Shown: piece after piece, positions 15,722 to 23,747 of the stretch
How the letters are laid out: the number at the start of each line of letters is the position of its first letter
Position numbering within the stretch: position 1 is the first letter of the stretch
Assembly (NCBI RefSeq): GCF_014636315.1
Contig: NZ_BMED01000001.1
Coordinates: forward strand, 62,316 to 126,315
Source of the DNA: Parundibacterium terreum
Lineage (GTDB): Bacteria > Pseudomonadota > Gammaproteobacteria > Burkholderiales > Burkholderiaceae_D
Length of the DNA stretch: 64,000 nt
Direction of reading: 5' to 3'
Made by a program: the position numbers and the translations under genes
The notes under the pieces: model-generated
The model's database searches: none
Seen by the model: only the letters and a program-made list of their open reading frames with translations
What the model was told of the DNA's origin: nothing

Positions 15722-15880
15722 TTAATTGGAGGGGGTGAACTGAGAGAGCTTTGCAGCCTTCTGGCGTGCTCTGTACGCTTTGGAACGCTGAGCCGGTGTC
15801 AGTGCGTCAGGCTTGCGCGGACGACCTCTTACGGGCGTTGCAAACGCGTCACGGGTAAACCGGTCTTCTTGCTGTTTCAT
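15722..15880 (-). CDS. Small basic phage protein upstream of rep
   Basis: A 52-residue frame from the ATG at 15878-15880. It is strongly basic with the core RGRPRKPDALTPAQRSKAYRARQKAAKLS, an AT-hook-like RGRPRKP followed by a helix of alternating basic and alanine residues. Short proteins with an R-x-R-R-P-x-x-L-(T/S)-x-A-x-R-x-x-x-Y-R-A-R layout are familiar upstream of replication genes in ssDNA phages, so a DNA-binding or plasmid-copy-control role is plausible. Its stop lies 26 bases before the rep ATG, and the operators at 15897-15948 are immediately upstream, so it is the first gene of the repressed operon. Confidence 0.7.
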   Translation of the reverse strand: MKQQEDRFTRDAFATPVRGRPRKPDALTPAQRSKAYRARQKAAKLSQFTPSN

Positions 15881-15896
15881 GGTAAAGTCTCGTCAA

Positions 15897-15948
15897 GTTC
15901 ACAGGTGTGATCGTTCACAGTTGTGAACATTAGTTCACAGGTGCAAAC
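15897..15948. promoter_or_regulatory. Three tandem repressor operators
   Basis: Three 16-bp copies of GTTCACA-N2-TGTGAAC type: 15897-15912 (GTTCACAGGTGTGATC), 15913-15928 (GTTCACAGTTGTGAAC, a perfect palindrome) and 15933-15948 (GTTCACAGGTGCAAAC). They fill the gap between the divergent repressor and early phage operon, the expected arrangement of a lysogeny switch. Confidence 0.85.
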
Positions 15949-15969
15949 TCTGTCAAGAAAGAAACTAAT

Positions 15970-16359
15970 ATGAAAAGTGTAAGATTCTTAGAAATGTTAA
16001 AAGAACGGCATCAAATTAATGATGCAGAACTTGCCAAGAAATTGAATTTGACGAAGAGCGCGATCAGCCAATACATGTCCGGAAAGCGCGTAATGGACGA
16101 CGAAGCATGTCTCGCCGTTGCGATGGAATTGGGAATTGACCCGATCAAAGTGATCGGTGCGGCGTGCATTGACCGCGCGGAAAAGACGGGTCAAAAATCA
16201 CTGTTTGAAGTTTTTATGACGAGGATGGCAGCGACCGCTAGCGCCCTCCTCCTTGCGTTCGTTGTCAATCTGTTTTTGACACCGACACAAGCGGAAGCCG
16301 CGCCAGCATTGGCTCTCCAGCATTCTAGCGATGCTAACTCTTTATATTATGTTAAATAA
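15970..16359 (+). CDS. Helix-turn-helix phage repressor with C-terminal membrane segment
   Basis: A 129-residue protein with an N-terminal XRE/Cro-type DNA-binding domain (about 5-62): DAELAKKLNLTKSAISQYMSGKRVMDDEA is a textbook helix-turn-helix. A hydrophobic segment (about 86-106, MAATASALLLAFVVNLFLTP) suggests membrane attachment, as in several filamentous-phage repressors. It faces away from the early operon and has three GTTCACA operators directly upstream, so it probably represses rep transcription and itself. The last five codons and the stop (LYYVK, stop) are supplied by the dif-like attR sequence, meaning that attP overlaps the 3' end of this gene. Confidence 0.85.
   Translation: MKSVRFLEMLKERHQINDAELAKKLNLTKSAISQYMSGKRVMDDEACLAVAMELGIDPIKVIGAACIDRAEKTGQKSLFEVFMTRMAATASALLLAFVVNLFLTPTQAEAAPALALQHSSDANSLYYVK
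16330..16357 (+). other. Right dif-like attachment site (attR)
   Basis: Centre TTTATA (16341-16346) and XerD arm TTATGTTAAAT (16347-16357) are identical to the left dif site, but the XerC arm position reads GATGCTAACTC instead of ATTTCGCATAA. This fits integration in which the phage contributed a degenerate XerC arm, leaving the full dif on the left. Confidence 0.85.
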
Positions 16360-16647
16360 AATAAGGGGGTGGCTTTCCAAATTACCCCATCCTTACTCAA
16401 ACGAGCACCAAAGGACACTGGGCTCAATCGTACAACCTTGATATGGATCAAAGAGAAAGACGCTGCCGCGACTAAAGTAATTTATATGGGTATATCAGCG
16501 GCGAGTAAAGGCAGATGGAAAAGCAGTTGGCCAATTCACTCTTGTAATTCCCCGACCAATGGTTCTGCAAGGTCTCTCCAAGAGGATTGAACGGTTAATG
16601 CGGATCAATTGTACGAACCTCCTTTTCATCTAGGCGGAACTTTGAAA

Positions 16648-17601
16648 ATGGGTACAGTCTTGCCAAAACAGCCATATTCTAACTGTTCAAGAGTCTCTCA
16701 TCAAATTGCTAGCGAGGTCGAGGGAGTTGTGCGCAACGATTTTGACAGTTTGAGTTCTGAGACCGATTTAGAAATAGTCAATACAAGCAGGACCAATTTG
16801 GAAAAGCTTGTATTGCAGTTGCGGGAGGCAAATCGCAATTTAATTGAAGCGACCTTTGGTGCGCAAGACCTGCAAGCCAAGGCGGAGATCGAAAACCTGC
16901 GACTAGAAAAATTTTTTGTCTTGTTAGCGCACGAATTGCGTAGTCCCCTCGCACCTATAGGTTTGGCCGCAGACTTACTTGGGAAAATTGTAGATGCACA
17001 TCCACAGTTACCGAGACTGCAGGGAGTCATTGCTCGACAATTCAAGCATCTTAAGTACCTCGTGGATGACCTGGCTGATGTGTCACGAATTAGCGCTGGA
17101 AAAATTTCATTGGAAAAGCGCACAGTGTCCCTCGCAGATATCATTAATAATTCTGTCGAGATCAGCGCGCCCTTTATTGCGAGCAGAAATCAAATCTTGA
17201 CGGTCAATTTACCGCTTGAGGCCATCAACTTAAACGGTGACGCTGTTCGACTGGCACAGGTATTTTCAAATCTACTTAACAATGCGTCAAAATTCACTCA
17301 GGAGCAAGGACATATCGCGATATCCGCTTGTCTGAACGACGACACAGTAACAGTAACAATTAAAGACGATGGAATGGGTATTGCATCCGAAATGCTGCCT
17401 TTGGTCTTTGAGCTTTTCAAGCAAGGCCCCCCGTCACTTGATCATTCTCAGCAAGGTCTGGGTGTCGGCCTGGCGATCGTCAAATCCATTGTACATATGC
17501 ACGGGGGGGGCGTTGATGTACGAAGTGCAGGCCTAGGGATGGGGAGTGAGTTTTTAGTGACACTACCTATAACTGGAGAGGTTACTTCGTCCAATCTGTA
17601 A
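16648..17601 (+). CDS. Soluble sensor histidine kinase (HisKA + HATPase)
   Basis: About 317 residues from the ATG at 16648 (an in-frame TTG at 16609 would add 13). A coiled-coil lead-in (about 40-90) precedes the HisKA dimerisation/phospho-acceptor domain with H-box LLAHELRSPLAPI (His near residue 95), and a complete HATPase domain with N box (QVFSNLLNNASKF), G1 (DDGMGI), F box and G2 (GVGLAIVKSIV). There is no transmembrane segment or recognisable sensor domain, and no response regulator adjoins, so it is an orphan cytoplasmic kinase or a piece of a larger hybrid kinase. It is the first host gene right of attR. Confidence 0.85.
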   Translation: MGTVLPKQPYSNCSRVSHQIASEVEGVVRNDFDSLSSETDLEIVNTSRTNLEKLVLQLREANRNLIEATFGAQDLQAKAEIENLRLEKFFVLLAHELRSPLAPIGLAADLLGKIVDAHPQLPRLQGVIARQFKHLKYLVDDLADVSRISAGKISLEKRTVSLADIINNSVEISAPFIASRNQILTVNLPLEAINLNGDAVRLAQVFSNLLNNASKFTQEQGHIAISACLNDDTVTVTIKDDGMGIASEMLPLVFELFKQGPPSLDHSQQGLGVGLAIVKSIVHMHGGGVDVRSAGLGMGSEFLVTLPITGEVTSSNL

Positions 17602-18521
17602 TTTAACGAGAGCAATTTTCAAAACAATGATACCGGTTTAGAAACGGACGGTACGCATAACATAAACCAATAGGTCAGTCCGCGTAAAGACGCGAGATAC
17701 GCGGTCAACGAGATCGAAAAAACCTGACAATAAAGCGATACCGCACCGATTTGTAATAGTGAGCATGTTCTTCCTCGCTGTATTGCGTTTGTCTTTCCTC
17801 AGTAATAGCCCCCACGGCTTAGACAGCAGTGAACACTGCCAGACAGAATAAACAAAACATCCATGGCAGCCCTGCCGCCGCATTGTGTATCGCAACCGAT
17901 ACTGCAAAAATCCATTATGCTGCATTTTTTCACATCACCACGGTCCGGGTATTCCTGCAACTTATATCGCTCAGGCGGTATTGGGTTCAGACCTGGCAGG
18001 TCCGAGGTGATATTTGCGTGCGCATCATTGATCAATACCATGCCGGCGAGGTCAATTTTCAATAAAAGTAAGTAGCAAATACCAACCGGATTAACCCTTA
18101 AGGATGATAGACAAGCCTATCTCCGACACCTAAGCTACGCCTTGATATGGACAGCGACACCCGCCCCCTTTTATGAGATTGCATTTTCAACCGCAAGGAA
18201 TGCCGAAGGTGCTGAAGCCCTTGAGCGATATTCCAATTGACGCAGTATTCATTGAGTCGAACATTTCAAGGGGCATAAGATTAGAAAGAGTGGCGCAGTC
18301 TGACAATTGTTCAAATTAAACGAAAAGTGTAGGCGCACTCCAAGCTAATTATCTTTAAGGACCTTGCACATAGAATAGCGTCCAGCAAGCGGCAAGACAA
18401 AAGGACAGGCCAAAAGTTGAATTTTCCGGTCTGCTAAAAACACGGCGGGCCGCCGCATCAAGAACAGGCATTGCAGTCAGCAAGCGTTTAACCACCCTAC
18501 TTATCCTCGGATACCAAGACC
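17602..18521. other. Intergenic region carrying a decayed gene fragment
   Basis: About 920 bases without an intact gene. It includes the methyltransferase-like remnant at 17766-17935. The bases around 18000-18075 weakly resemble another part of the same gene (10500-10580), but I do not rely on that. The rest, up to the cytochrome c gene, shows no feature I can name. Confidence 0.5.
17766..17935 (-). pseudogene. Remnant of ICMT/PEMT-like membrane methyltransferase (C-terminal part)
   Basis: About 170 bp that align with 9866-10035 in the prophage methyltransferase gene. In the matching minus-strand frame it reads KNAA-stop-WIFA, then AIHNAAAG-x-PW-x-F, CLA-x-FT and AITEER-x-x-QYS. These correspond to the KNAAWWIFAGS, AIHNAAAGRPWVF and AITEERHLQYS segments of the intact protein. 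At least two in-frame stops show decay. The preceding part of the same gene appears to lie at 25999-26066. Confidence 0.8.
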
Positions 18522-19778
18522 ATGTCTCTGAAAAGAAAAATGATCGGCTTAGGCACCCTTGCAGCAGGCGGTATCGCAGCATTGGCATGGGCTTTGCAGC
18601 CGGCAATTGCCCCGATAAAAACTACGACGCACAATGCCCAGTTGGTATCCCAGGGGCAAAGGATAGTCGCCTTAGGCGACTGCATGGTATGCCATAGCTC
18701 AGCTACAGGCCTGCCCTATGCCGGAGGCCTGCCACTGAGAACGCCCTTCGGCACCATCTATAGCACTAACATCACGCCGGACCCTGAAACGGGCATAGGT
18801 GCCTGGTCGCTGGAGGCGTTTCGCCGCGCCGTAAGGCATGGCATCTCCCGCGACGGGCACCTGCTCTACCCCGCGTTTCCCTATATTCACTACACTCGGA
18901 TGACAGACCAGGACATTGAGGCGGCCTATGCCTATTTGATGAGCCGAACGCCGGTCCGCTACACGCCGCCCACCAACGAGCTCCTGCTACCCCTGCGTTT
19001 CCGTCCCTCGCTGGCGTTCTGGAATCTGCTGTACCTGCATCCGGGTGAAGAGCCGGCAGCAGCTGTGGCCACGGACAGCGACAGGCAGATAGCGCGGGGC
19101 CGCTATCTGGTTGACAGCCTGGGCCATTGCGCATCCTGCCATACCGAGCTTAACCCGATAGGCGGTGAATCTAAAACCTTGCTGGGAGGCGGCAGCGTGG
19201 ATGGCTGGGAAGCGCCTGCGCTGACTACCTTGGTCGGCGCCAAAGTCCCCTGGACAGCAAAGCAACTGGAAAACTACCTGCGCACCGGCTTGTCGGCAGA
19301 GCACGGCGCAGCCAAAGGGCCGATGCGGGCAGTAACGGAACGCCTGTCTGAAGTGCCTCGCGAGGACGTGCAGGCGATCGCCAGCTACATCATGTCGGTA
19401 CAGCTTCCCCACCCGGCACCACTACAACCAGCCATTCCCAGCCAACTGCACACCACTGAGGGAGCGACCTTATTTGCCGCTGCCTGCGCGTCCTGCCACA
19501 GTGCTTCTGCTCCGATGTCGACTACCGGCAAGCGCCCCTCCCTGGCACTGAGTCATTCGGTCGTGGGCGACAATCCTGCCAACCTGATCCAAACCATGCT
19601 GGGCGGCGCGCCATGGGTGACGCAGAGTGCCGTGTACATGCCGCCTTTCGCCGACGTGCTGACCGATGAACAGATCGTCAGCATTGCCCAATACGTTAGA
19701 GTCGATATCGGCAAACGCCCGCCCTGGCCGGAACTGTCCAGTAAAGTTGCTCAAGCTCGCAAGGAAATTCATCCATGA
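18522..19778 (+). CDS. Three-haem cytochrome c subunit of a periplasmic dehydrogenase
   Basis: A 418-residue exported cytochrome. An N-terminal signal/anchor (MIGLGTLAAGGIAALAWALQ) precedes three CxxCH haem sites: CMVCH near residue 47, CASCH near 205 and CASCH near 323, each with a downstream Met ligand candidate such as MPPF. This triple-haem plan is that of cytochrome subunits which take electrons from membrane-associated dehydrogenases (alcohol, gluconate or molybdenum hydroxylase types) toward ubiquinone. The stop overlaps the ATG of the 2Fe-2S subunit by four bases, so it is the electron-acceptor subunit of the same complex. Confidence 0.9.
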   Translation: MSLKRKMIGLGTLAAGGIAALAWALQPAIAPIKTTTHNAQLVSQGQRIVALGDCMVCHSSATGLPYAGGLPLRTPFGTIYSTNITPDPETGIGAWSLEAFRRAVRHGISRDGHLLYPAFPYIHYTRMTDQDIEAAYAYLMSRTPVRYTPPTNELLLPLRFRPSLAFWNLLYLHPGEEPAAAVATDSDRQIARGRYLVDSLGHCASCHTELNPIGGESKTLLGGGSVDGWEAPALTTLVGAKVPWTAKQLENYLRTGLSAEHGAAKGPMRAVTERLSEVPREDVQAIASYIMSVQLPHPAPLQPAIPSQLHTTEGATLFAAACASCHSASAPMSTTGKRPSLALSHSVVGDNPANLIQTMLGGAPWVTQSAVYMPPFADVLTDEQIVSIAQYVRVDIGKRPPWPELSSKVAQARKEIHP

Positions 19779-20257
19779 AGACGAACATTACTCTCAACAG
19801 TATCGCGACGACGATAGAGTCGGCCTCTTCGTCGCCCCTACTCTATGTCTTGCGCGACGAACTGAAACTGAACGGCGCAAAATTCGGCTGCGGCCTGGGA
19901 CAATGCGGTGCATGTACGGTTCTGCTGGATGGCAAGCCCGTCTTCTCCTGCCTGACTCCGCTCGCCGCCGTTTCCGGGCGCAATGTGCGCACGATCGAAG
20001 GGCTGGGTTCCGCCGCCGCTCCCGGCCCATTGCAGGCAGCCTTTATCAAACACCAGGCCGCGCAGTGCGGCTACTGCATCGCCGGGATGGTCATGCGCGC
20101 TCAGGCGCTGTTGGAAACCAGGGAGAATCCGACGGAAGAGCAAATCCGTGAATACATGGAGCCCAATCTGTGCCGCTGCGGAACTCATATGCGCATCCTG
20201 GCCGCCATTCGCGAAGTCGCCGCCAGCGGCGTGCTTTACACAAGAAAGAGGGCTTGA
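19775..20257 (+). CDS. 2Fe-2S small subunit of a molybdenum hydroxylase (IorA-like)
   Basis: A 160-residue protein with the two [2Fe-2S] cluster sets of the xanthine-oxidase family: a plant-ferredoxin-type cluster (GCGLGQCGACTVLLDGK...C) and the helical cluster (QCGYCIAGM...CRCGTH). It passes electrons from the molybdenum site to the partner cytochrome. Its lack of an FAD subunit and the flanking genes match isoquinoline 1-oxidoreductase and related aldehyde dehydrogenases rather than xanthine dehydrogenase. There is no signal of its own; it should be carried through Tat with the large subunit. The next gene begins one base after its stop. Confidence 0.92.
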   Translation: MKTNITLNSIATTIESASSSPLLYVLRDELKLNGAKFGCGLGQCGACTVLLDGKPVFSCLTPLAAVSGRNVRTIEGLGSAAAPGPLQAAFIKHQAAQCGYCIAGMVMRAQALLETRENPTEEQIREYMEPNLCRCGTHMRILAAIREVAASGVLYTRKRA

Positions 20258-20258
20258 T

Positions 20259-22487
20259 ATGCGCGAAATACCTGCCAATAACGGGCGCCGCGCTTTCCTC
20301 AAGGGAAGCGCACTTGTCGTTGCATTTTCTTTTTTACCGAAATTGGCCTATGCCGAGTTGAACGCCATGGGCCTGCCCAAGGTGCTAAACAAGGGGCTGC
20401 CCGGCAGCCTTAAAAGCACACCGTGGCTGGATGCCTGGATCAGAATAGCGGCAGACGGAAAAGTGACCGTTTGCAGTGGCAAGGTCGAACTGGGTACAGG
20501 CGTGCGCACCGCGCTAATTCAGATCGCCGCCGAGCAGCTGGAGCTGATGCCCGCCGACATCATGTTCATCGCTGGTGACACCAGCCTGACGCCCAACGAA
20601 GGATTTACTGCAGGCAGCCACACCATACCCGACAGCGGAACGGCACTTCTCAACGCAGCAGCCCAGGTTCGCGCGCTGCTGCTACAGGGCGCTGCTGCCA
20701 AACTCAAAGTGAGCGCAGACAGCCTCTGGATCCGCAATGGCAGAATCACTAGTGCCGAGGGGGGAAGTATCAACTATGGCGCCGCCATCGCCGGTATAGA
20801 CCTGCACCGGCAGGCGGCCCCGGCTTCAGTGCTGAAGCCGCCGTCAAGCTATACGCTGATCGGCCATCCGGTCCCCAGGGTTGATATTCCGGGCAAGCTA
20901 ACTGGAGGCTCCAGCTATGTACAGGATATCCGGCTACCTGGCATGCTACACGCAAGGGTAATCCGGCCTCCGACCAGGGACGCGCGTCTGCTGTCAGTTG
21001 ATATTGCCGCAGCAGAACGCCTGCCCGGCGTCTTGAAAATAATACGTGATGGCAGCTACTTGGCCGCCGTGGCATCCGATGAGTGGAGCGCAATTACGGC
21101 CATGCGTGCATTGACGGTCAGCGCAAAATGGGAAGGCGGCGCTGTATTGCCGACGCCGCAGACCATCCATGCCACACTGCAGGCGCTACCCTCTGAAGAT
21201 ATTGTCATTTTAAATAAAGGCAAAATGGCGATGCCAGCGGTGCGTACGCTAAAATCCAGGTTCACCAAGCAATATGTCATGCACGGTTCTATCGGGCCGT
21301 CCTGCGCGGTAGCGCATCTGACCGATGGCAGCATGACGGTGTGGACGCATACACAGGGCGTTTTTCCGCTGCGCAGTGCACTGGCGGAATTGCTGGGCAT
21401 GCCCGATGAGCGGGTGCGCTGCATTCATACCGAAGGTTCAGGTTGCTACGGCCAAAACGGAGCCGATGATGTTGCCGCAGACGCAGTGCTGATCGCCAAG
21501 GCTATGCCAGGGAGGCCGGTACGGGTACAACTGATGCGCGATCAGGAAAACCAATGGGAACCGTTTGCACCAGCGATGATTACCGAGATCGAAGCCGGGC
21601 TCGATGCCAGCGGCCGCATCTCCTACTGGCACTATGAGTTATGGAGCGGCTCACACAATGAGCGCCCGGGAAACGCGGGTAAACTGGCTCCAGGGTGGAT
21701 GCTGGCCAGGCCATTCGTCCCAAGCCCTTCCCTGCCGATGCTGCAGCCTGAAGGCGGCGGCGACCGCAATGCCCTGCCTCTGTATGTGATTCCCAATGCA
21801 CATATCACCAACCATTTCCTGCCGCGCACGCCCTTGCGCACATCTGCGATGCGCTCACTGGGTGCGCATATCAACATTCTCTCCATTGAAAGCACGATGG
21901 ATGAACTGTCTTCCATGGCCGCGCTTGACCCGGTGGAGTTCCGTCTGAGGCACCTGGAGGATACACGAGCGCAAGACGTCATCCGTACCGCAGCGCGCCA
22001 ATTTGGATGGGAACACCGCAGCAGGAAGCGCAACCGGGGATTTGGCTTTGCTTTCGGCCAGTACAAAAACCTGATGGGATATGTAGCTATCGCTCTGGAG
22101 CTGGAAGTCCAGCCGGACACGGGCAAGGTCAGCGTTGTGCGGGTGGTTGCAGCAGTCGATTGCGGGCAGATCGTCAACCCGGACGGTGTCATCAACCAGA
22201 TAGAAGGCGGCATCGTGCAATCAACCAGTTGGACTCTGTACGAGCAGTTACAGTTCGCCAGCAACGGCATCAAGAGTATAGACTGGGCCAGCTATCCCAT
22301 CATGCGTTTTTCCCAGATTCCGGCTAAGATCGAGGTACATTTGCTGGATCGGCCGGGCTTGCCTTTCCTTGGCGTTGCGGAAGCCGCCCAAGGGCCCATG
22401 GCGGGAGCCCTGGCCAATGCCTTGGCACAGGCAACCGGCAAGCGCCTTCGCAATTTGCCTTTCGGCGGCCCGCAGTTGCGGTCTTAA
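20259..22487 (+). CDS. Molybdopterin large subunit of a periplasmic molybdenum hydroxylase (IorB-like)
   Basis: 742 residues. The N-terminus NNGRRAFLKGSALVVAFSF with a following AYA is a twin-arginine signal, so the complex is exported folded to the periplasm. The body contains the repeated aldehyde-oxidase/xanthine-dehydrogenase molybdopterin-binding segments (VELGTGVRTALIQIAAEQL; GYGQNGADDVAADAVLIAKA; RTPLRTSAMRSLGAHIN) and a C-terminal GVAEAAQGPMAGALANAL, where the Glu is the expected catalytic base. The length matches isoquinoline 1-oxidoreductase beta-type subunits. The substrate is not determined: an N-heterocycle or aldehyde is likely. I start it at 20259; an open frame reaching back to 19983 simply overlaps the small subunit. 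Confidence 0.9.
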   Translation: MREIPANNGRRAFLKGSALVVAFSFLPKLAYAELNAMGLPKVLNKGLPGSLKSTPWLDAWIRIAADGKVTVCSGKVELGTGVRTALIQIAAEQLELMPADIMFIAGDTSLTPNEGFTAGSHTIPDSGTALLNAAAQVRALLLQGAAAKLKVSADSLWIRNGRITSAEGGSINYGAAIAGIDLHRQAAPASVLKPPSSYTLIGHPVPRVDIPGKLTGGSSYVQDIRLPGMLHARVIRPPTRDARLLSVDIAAAERLPGVLKIIRDGSYLAAVASDEWSAITAMRALTVSAKWEGGAVLPTPQTIHATLQALPSEDIVILNKGKMAMPAVRTLKSRFTKQYVMHGSIGPSCAVAHLTDGSMTVWTHTQGVFPLRSALAELLGMPDERVRCIHTEGSGCYGQNGADDVAADAVLIAKAMPGRPVRVQLMRDQENQWEPFAPAMITEIEAGLDASGRISYWHYELWSGSHNERPGNAGKLAPGWMLARPFVPSPSLPMLQPEGGGDRNALPLYVIPNAHITNHFLPRTPLRTSAMRSLGAHINILSIESTMDELSSMAALDPVEFRLRHLEDTRAQDVIRTAARQFGWEHRSRKRNRGFGFAFGQYKNLMGYVAIALELEVQPDTGKVSVVRVVAAVDCGQIVNPDGVINQIEGGIVQSTSWTLYEQLQFASNGIKSIDWASYPIMRFSQIPAKIEVHLLDRPGLPFLGVAEAAQGPMAGALANALAQATGKRLRNLPFGGPQLRS

Positions 22488-22676
22488 AGGCACTTGTCGA
22501 TACAAACCGGCCTTCTATCGCCTGAATCGGCTCCAAAGGAAAAACACGTCCCTCTTTAACTCTTGTCGCAGCAAGGCCCGTTTTTTGATAGTGTGGTTAC
22601 ATCGGATCCTTGTACTAGACTAAAACTGCATGAAGCATGCTGCAGGAGTCATGGCGAAGATTAGAATAGTTGGCAA

Positions 22677-23330
22677 TCACGGATCGATTTGTGACAGATA
22701 GGCAGCAGCTTGCTCGATTTCTGTGTTGCTCATTTGCGATGCAACGGCCGTCATCGAGCCGGCTACGATTGGTATGGTCTTCGCGCGCTCTTGGAACTGG
22801 TGCAAACGAGAAACCAGAAACTCTGGAGATTCACCTGCAATAGAGGGAAAGCGAGTGCCAACCCCTTTTCCGCCAGGACCATGGCAACTGAAACATGCCG
22901 GTACTGGCCCTGCCCCGCTCTCCGCCAAGACCCTTCCGGCCTCAATCAGAGTGCCTTCTGCCACAGGTCTAGGCAGCCGCGTCGGACGTTGTTGGGAAAA
23001 GTAAATGGACAAATTTTGGATGTCTTGCTCGGTGAGCTGTTGTGCCACAGTTTGCATGATCGGGCTAGCTCGGGTACCGGACTTGAACATGGTGAGAGCA
23101 TGTTCAAGATATTCCGCTGGACGCCCTGCCAAGCGCGGCGCATTCTCCAGGCTTCCCATGCCACCAGGGCCGTGGCATACAAAGCACATTTGCGCATTTG
23201 TCGGAACTGCCTTTTGAGCACTCACAGGCGTTTGCTCTCCCGCTTCGGCCCCCGCCCCACAAAAGAAGGATATTATCAACAGGCCAACGTAGCCGGCACA
23301 TGTCTTAAAAGAGAATTTATTTGTAGGCAT
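22677..23330 (-). CDS. Cytochrome c4-like dihaem protein
   Basis: 217 residues: a Sec signal (about 1-30), then two homologous c-type domains, each with a haem motif followed by GPGG (CFVCHGPGGMGS near residue 49 and CFSCHGPGGKG near 145) and a distal Met (PIMQTVA; PIVAGSMTAVA). This is the dihaem c4 arrangement, a periplasmic electron shuttle to terminal oxidases. It converges on the molybdenum hydroxylase operon and may carry its electrons onward. I start it at the ATG at 23328-23330, which gives a normal signal peptide; the frame stays open upstream without one. Confidence 0.88.
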   Translation of the reverse strand: MPTNKFSFKTCAGYVGLLIISFFCGAGAEAGEQTPVSAQKAVPTNAQMCFVCHGPGGMGSLENAPRLAGRPAEYLEHALTMFKSGTRASPIMQTVAQQLTEQDIQNLSIYFSQQRPTRLPRPVAEGTLIEAGRVLAESGAGPVPACFSCHGPGGKGVGTRFPSIAGESPEFLVSRLHQFQERAKTIPIVAGSMTAVASQMSNTEIEQAAAYLSQIDP

Positions 23331-23747
23331 TTTATTGAGCTGTTCTTTGTTCGGGGCAGATAGGTAAGATCCTGCAATCGCTTCATGTAAAGTGCTGCCA
23401 GTGTAAATTTTTCCAAATGATAAGCAGATGAACGTCACATTAAATTTTGTTAATGAACGACGAGTATCTCCAGGGAGAGCTTCCATTTGTGATGATCTAA
23501 AAATCACAATATTGGCCGAGGGAGTAGAAGCAAGTATCGAGCACGATTTTCTGTGGCATCTAGCACCGATCGAATGTTGGGATATTTGTTTTGCCTATCT
23601 GCTTTGATGCAGATAGGCTCAGCGACGCCTTGTTCTGCAGTGCGATTTCCGATCTTTATTGCCCCTATCAAGAGCATGTTGTCGCTAAAGCAATGCTGTG
23701 CTACAGTTGGCGAACACGGCCAATGGACATCCCTTACACGAGGTGGC
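23331..23747. other. Divergent intergenic region with a perfect hairpin
   Basis: This 417-base region separates the cytochrome c4-like gene from the patatin gene. It holds a perfect 10-bp stem GCCTATCTGC/GCAGATAGGC with loop TTTGAT at 23593-23618, not followed by a T run, so it is more likely a regulatory or mRNA structure than a terminator. No gene is supported. Confidence 0.5.

Larger units (their letters stand above)
7106..16357. mobile_element. Filamentous (inovirus) prophage integrated at dif
   Basis: The 17-bp direct repeat covering the dif core and XerD arm (7106-7122 and 16341-16357) bounds a unit of about 9.2 kb. Inside, in minus-strand order, are a 52-residue regulator-like gene, rep, ssDNA-binding protein, minor coat, major coat, TspB/pIII-like adsorption protein, DUF2523 and Zot. 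Cargo genes follow, and a divergent repressor sits at the right end. There is no integrase, consistent with host XerCD integration, and no secretin, so virions would exit through a host secretin. At about 9.2 kb it is long for the group; the excess is the cargo between 7.1 and 10.9 kb. All core genes appear intact. Confidence 0.9.

Noticed and set aside
19983..20258. N-terminal extension of the molybdenum large subunit
   Set aside because: The open frame overlaps the 2Fe-2S gene out of frame; the Tat signal beginning at 20259 marks the real start.
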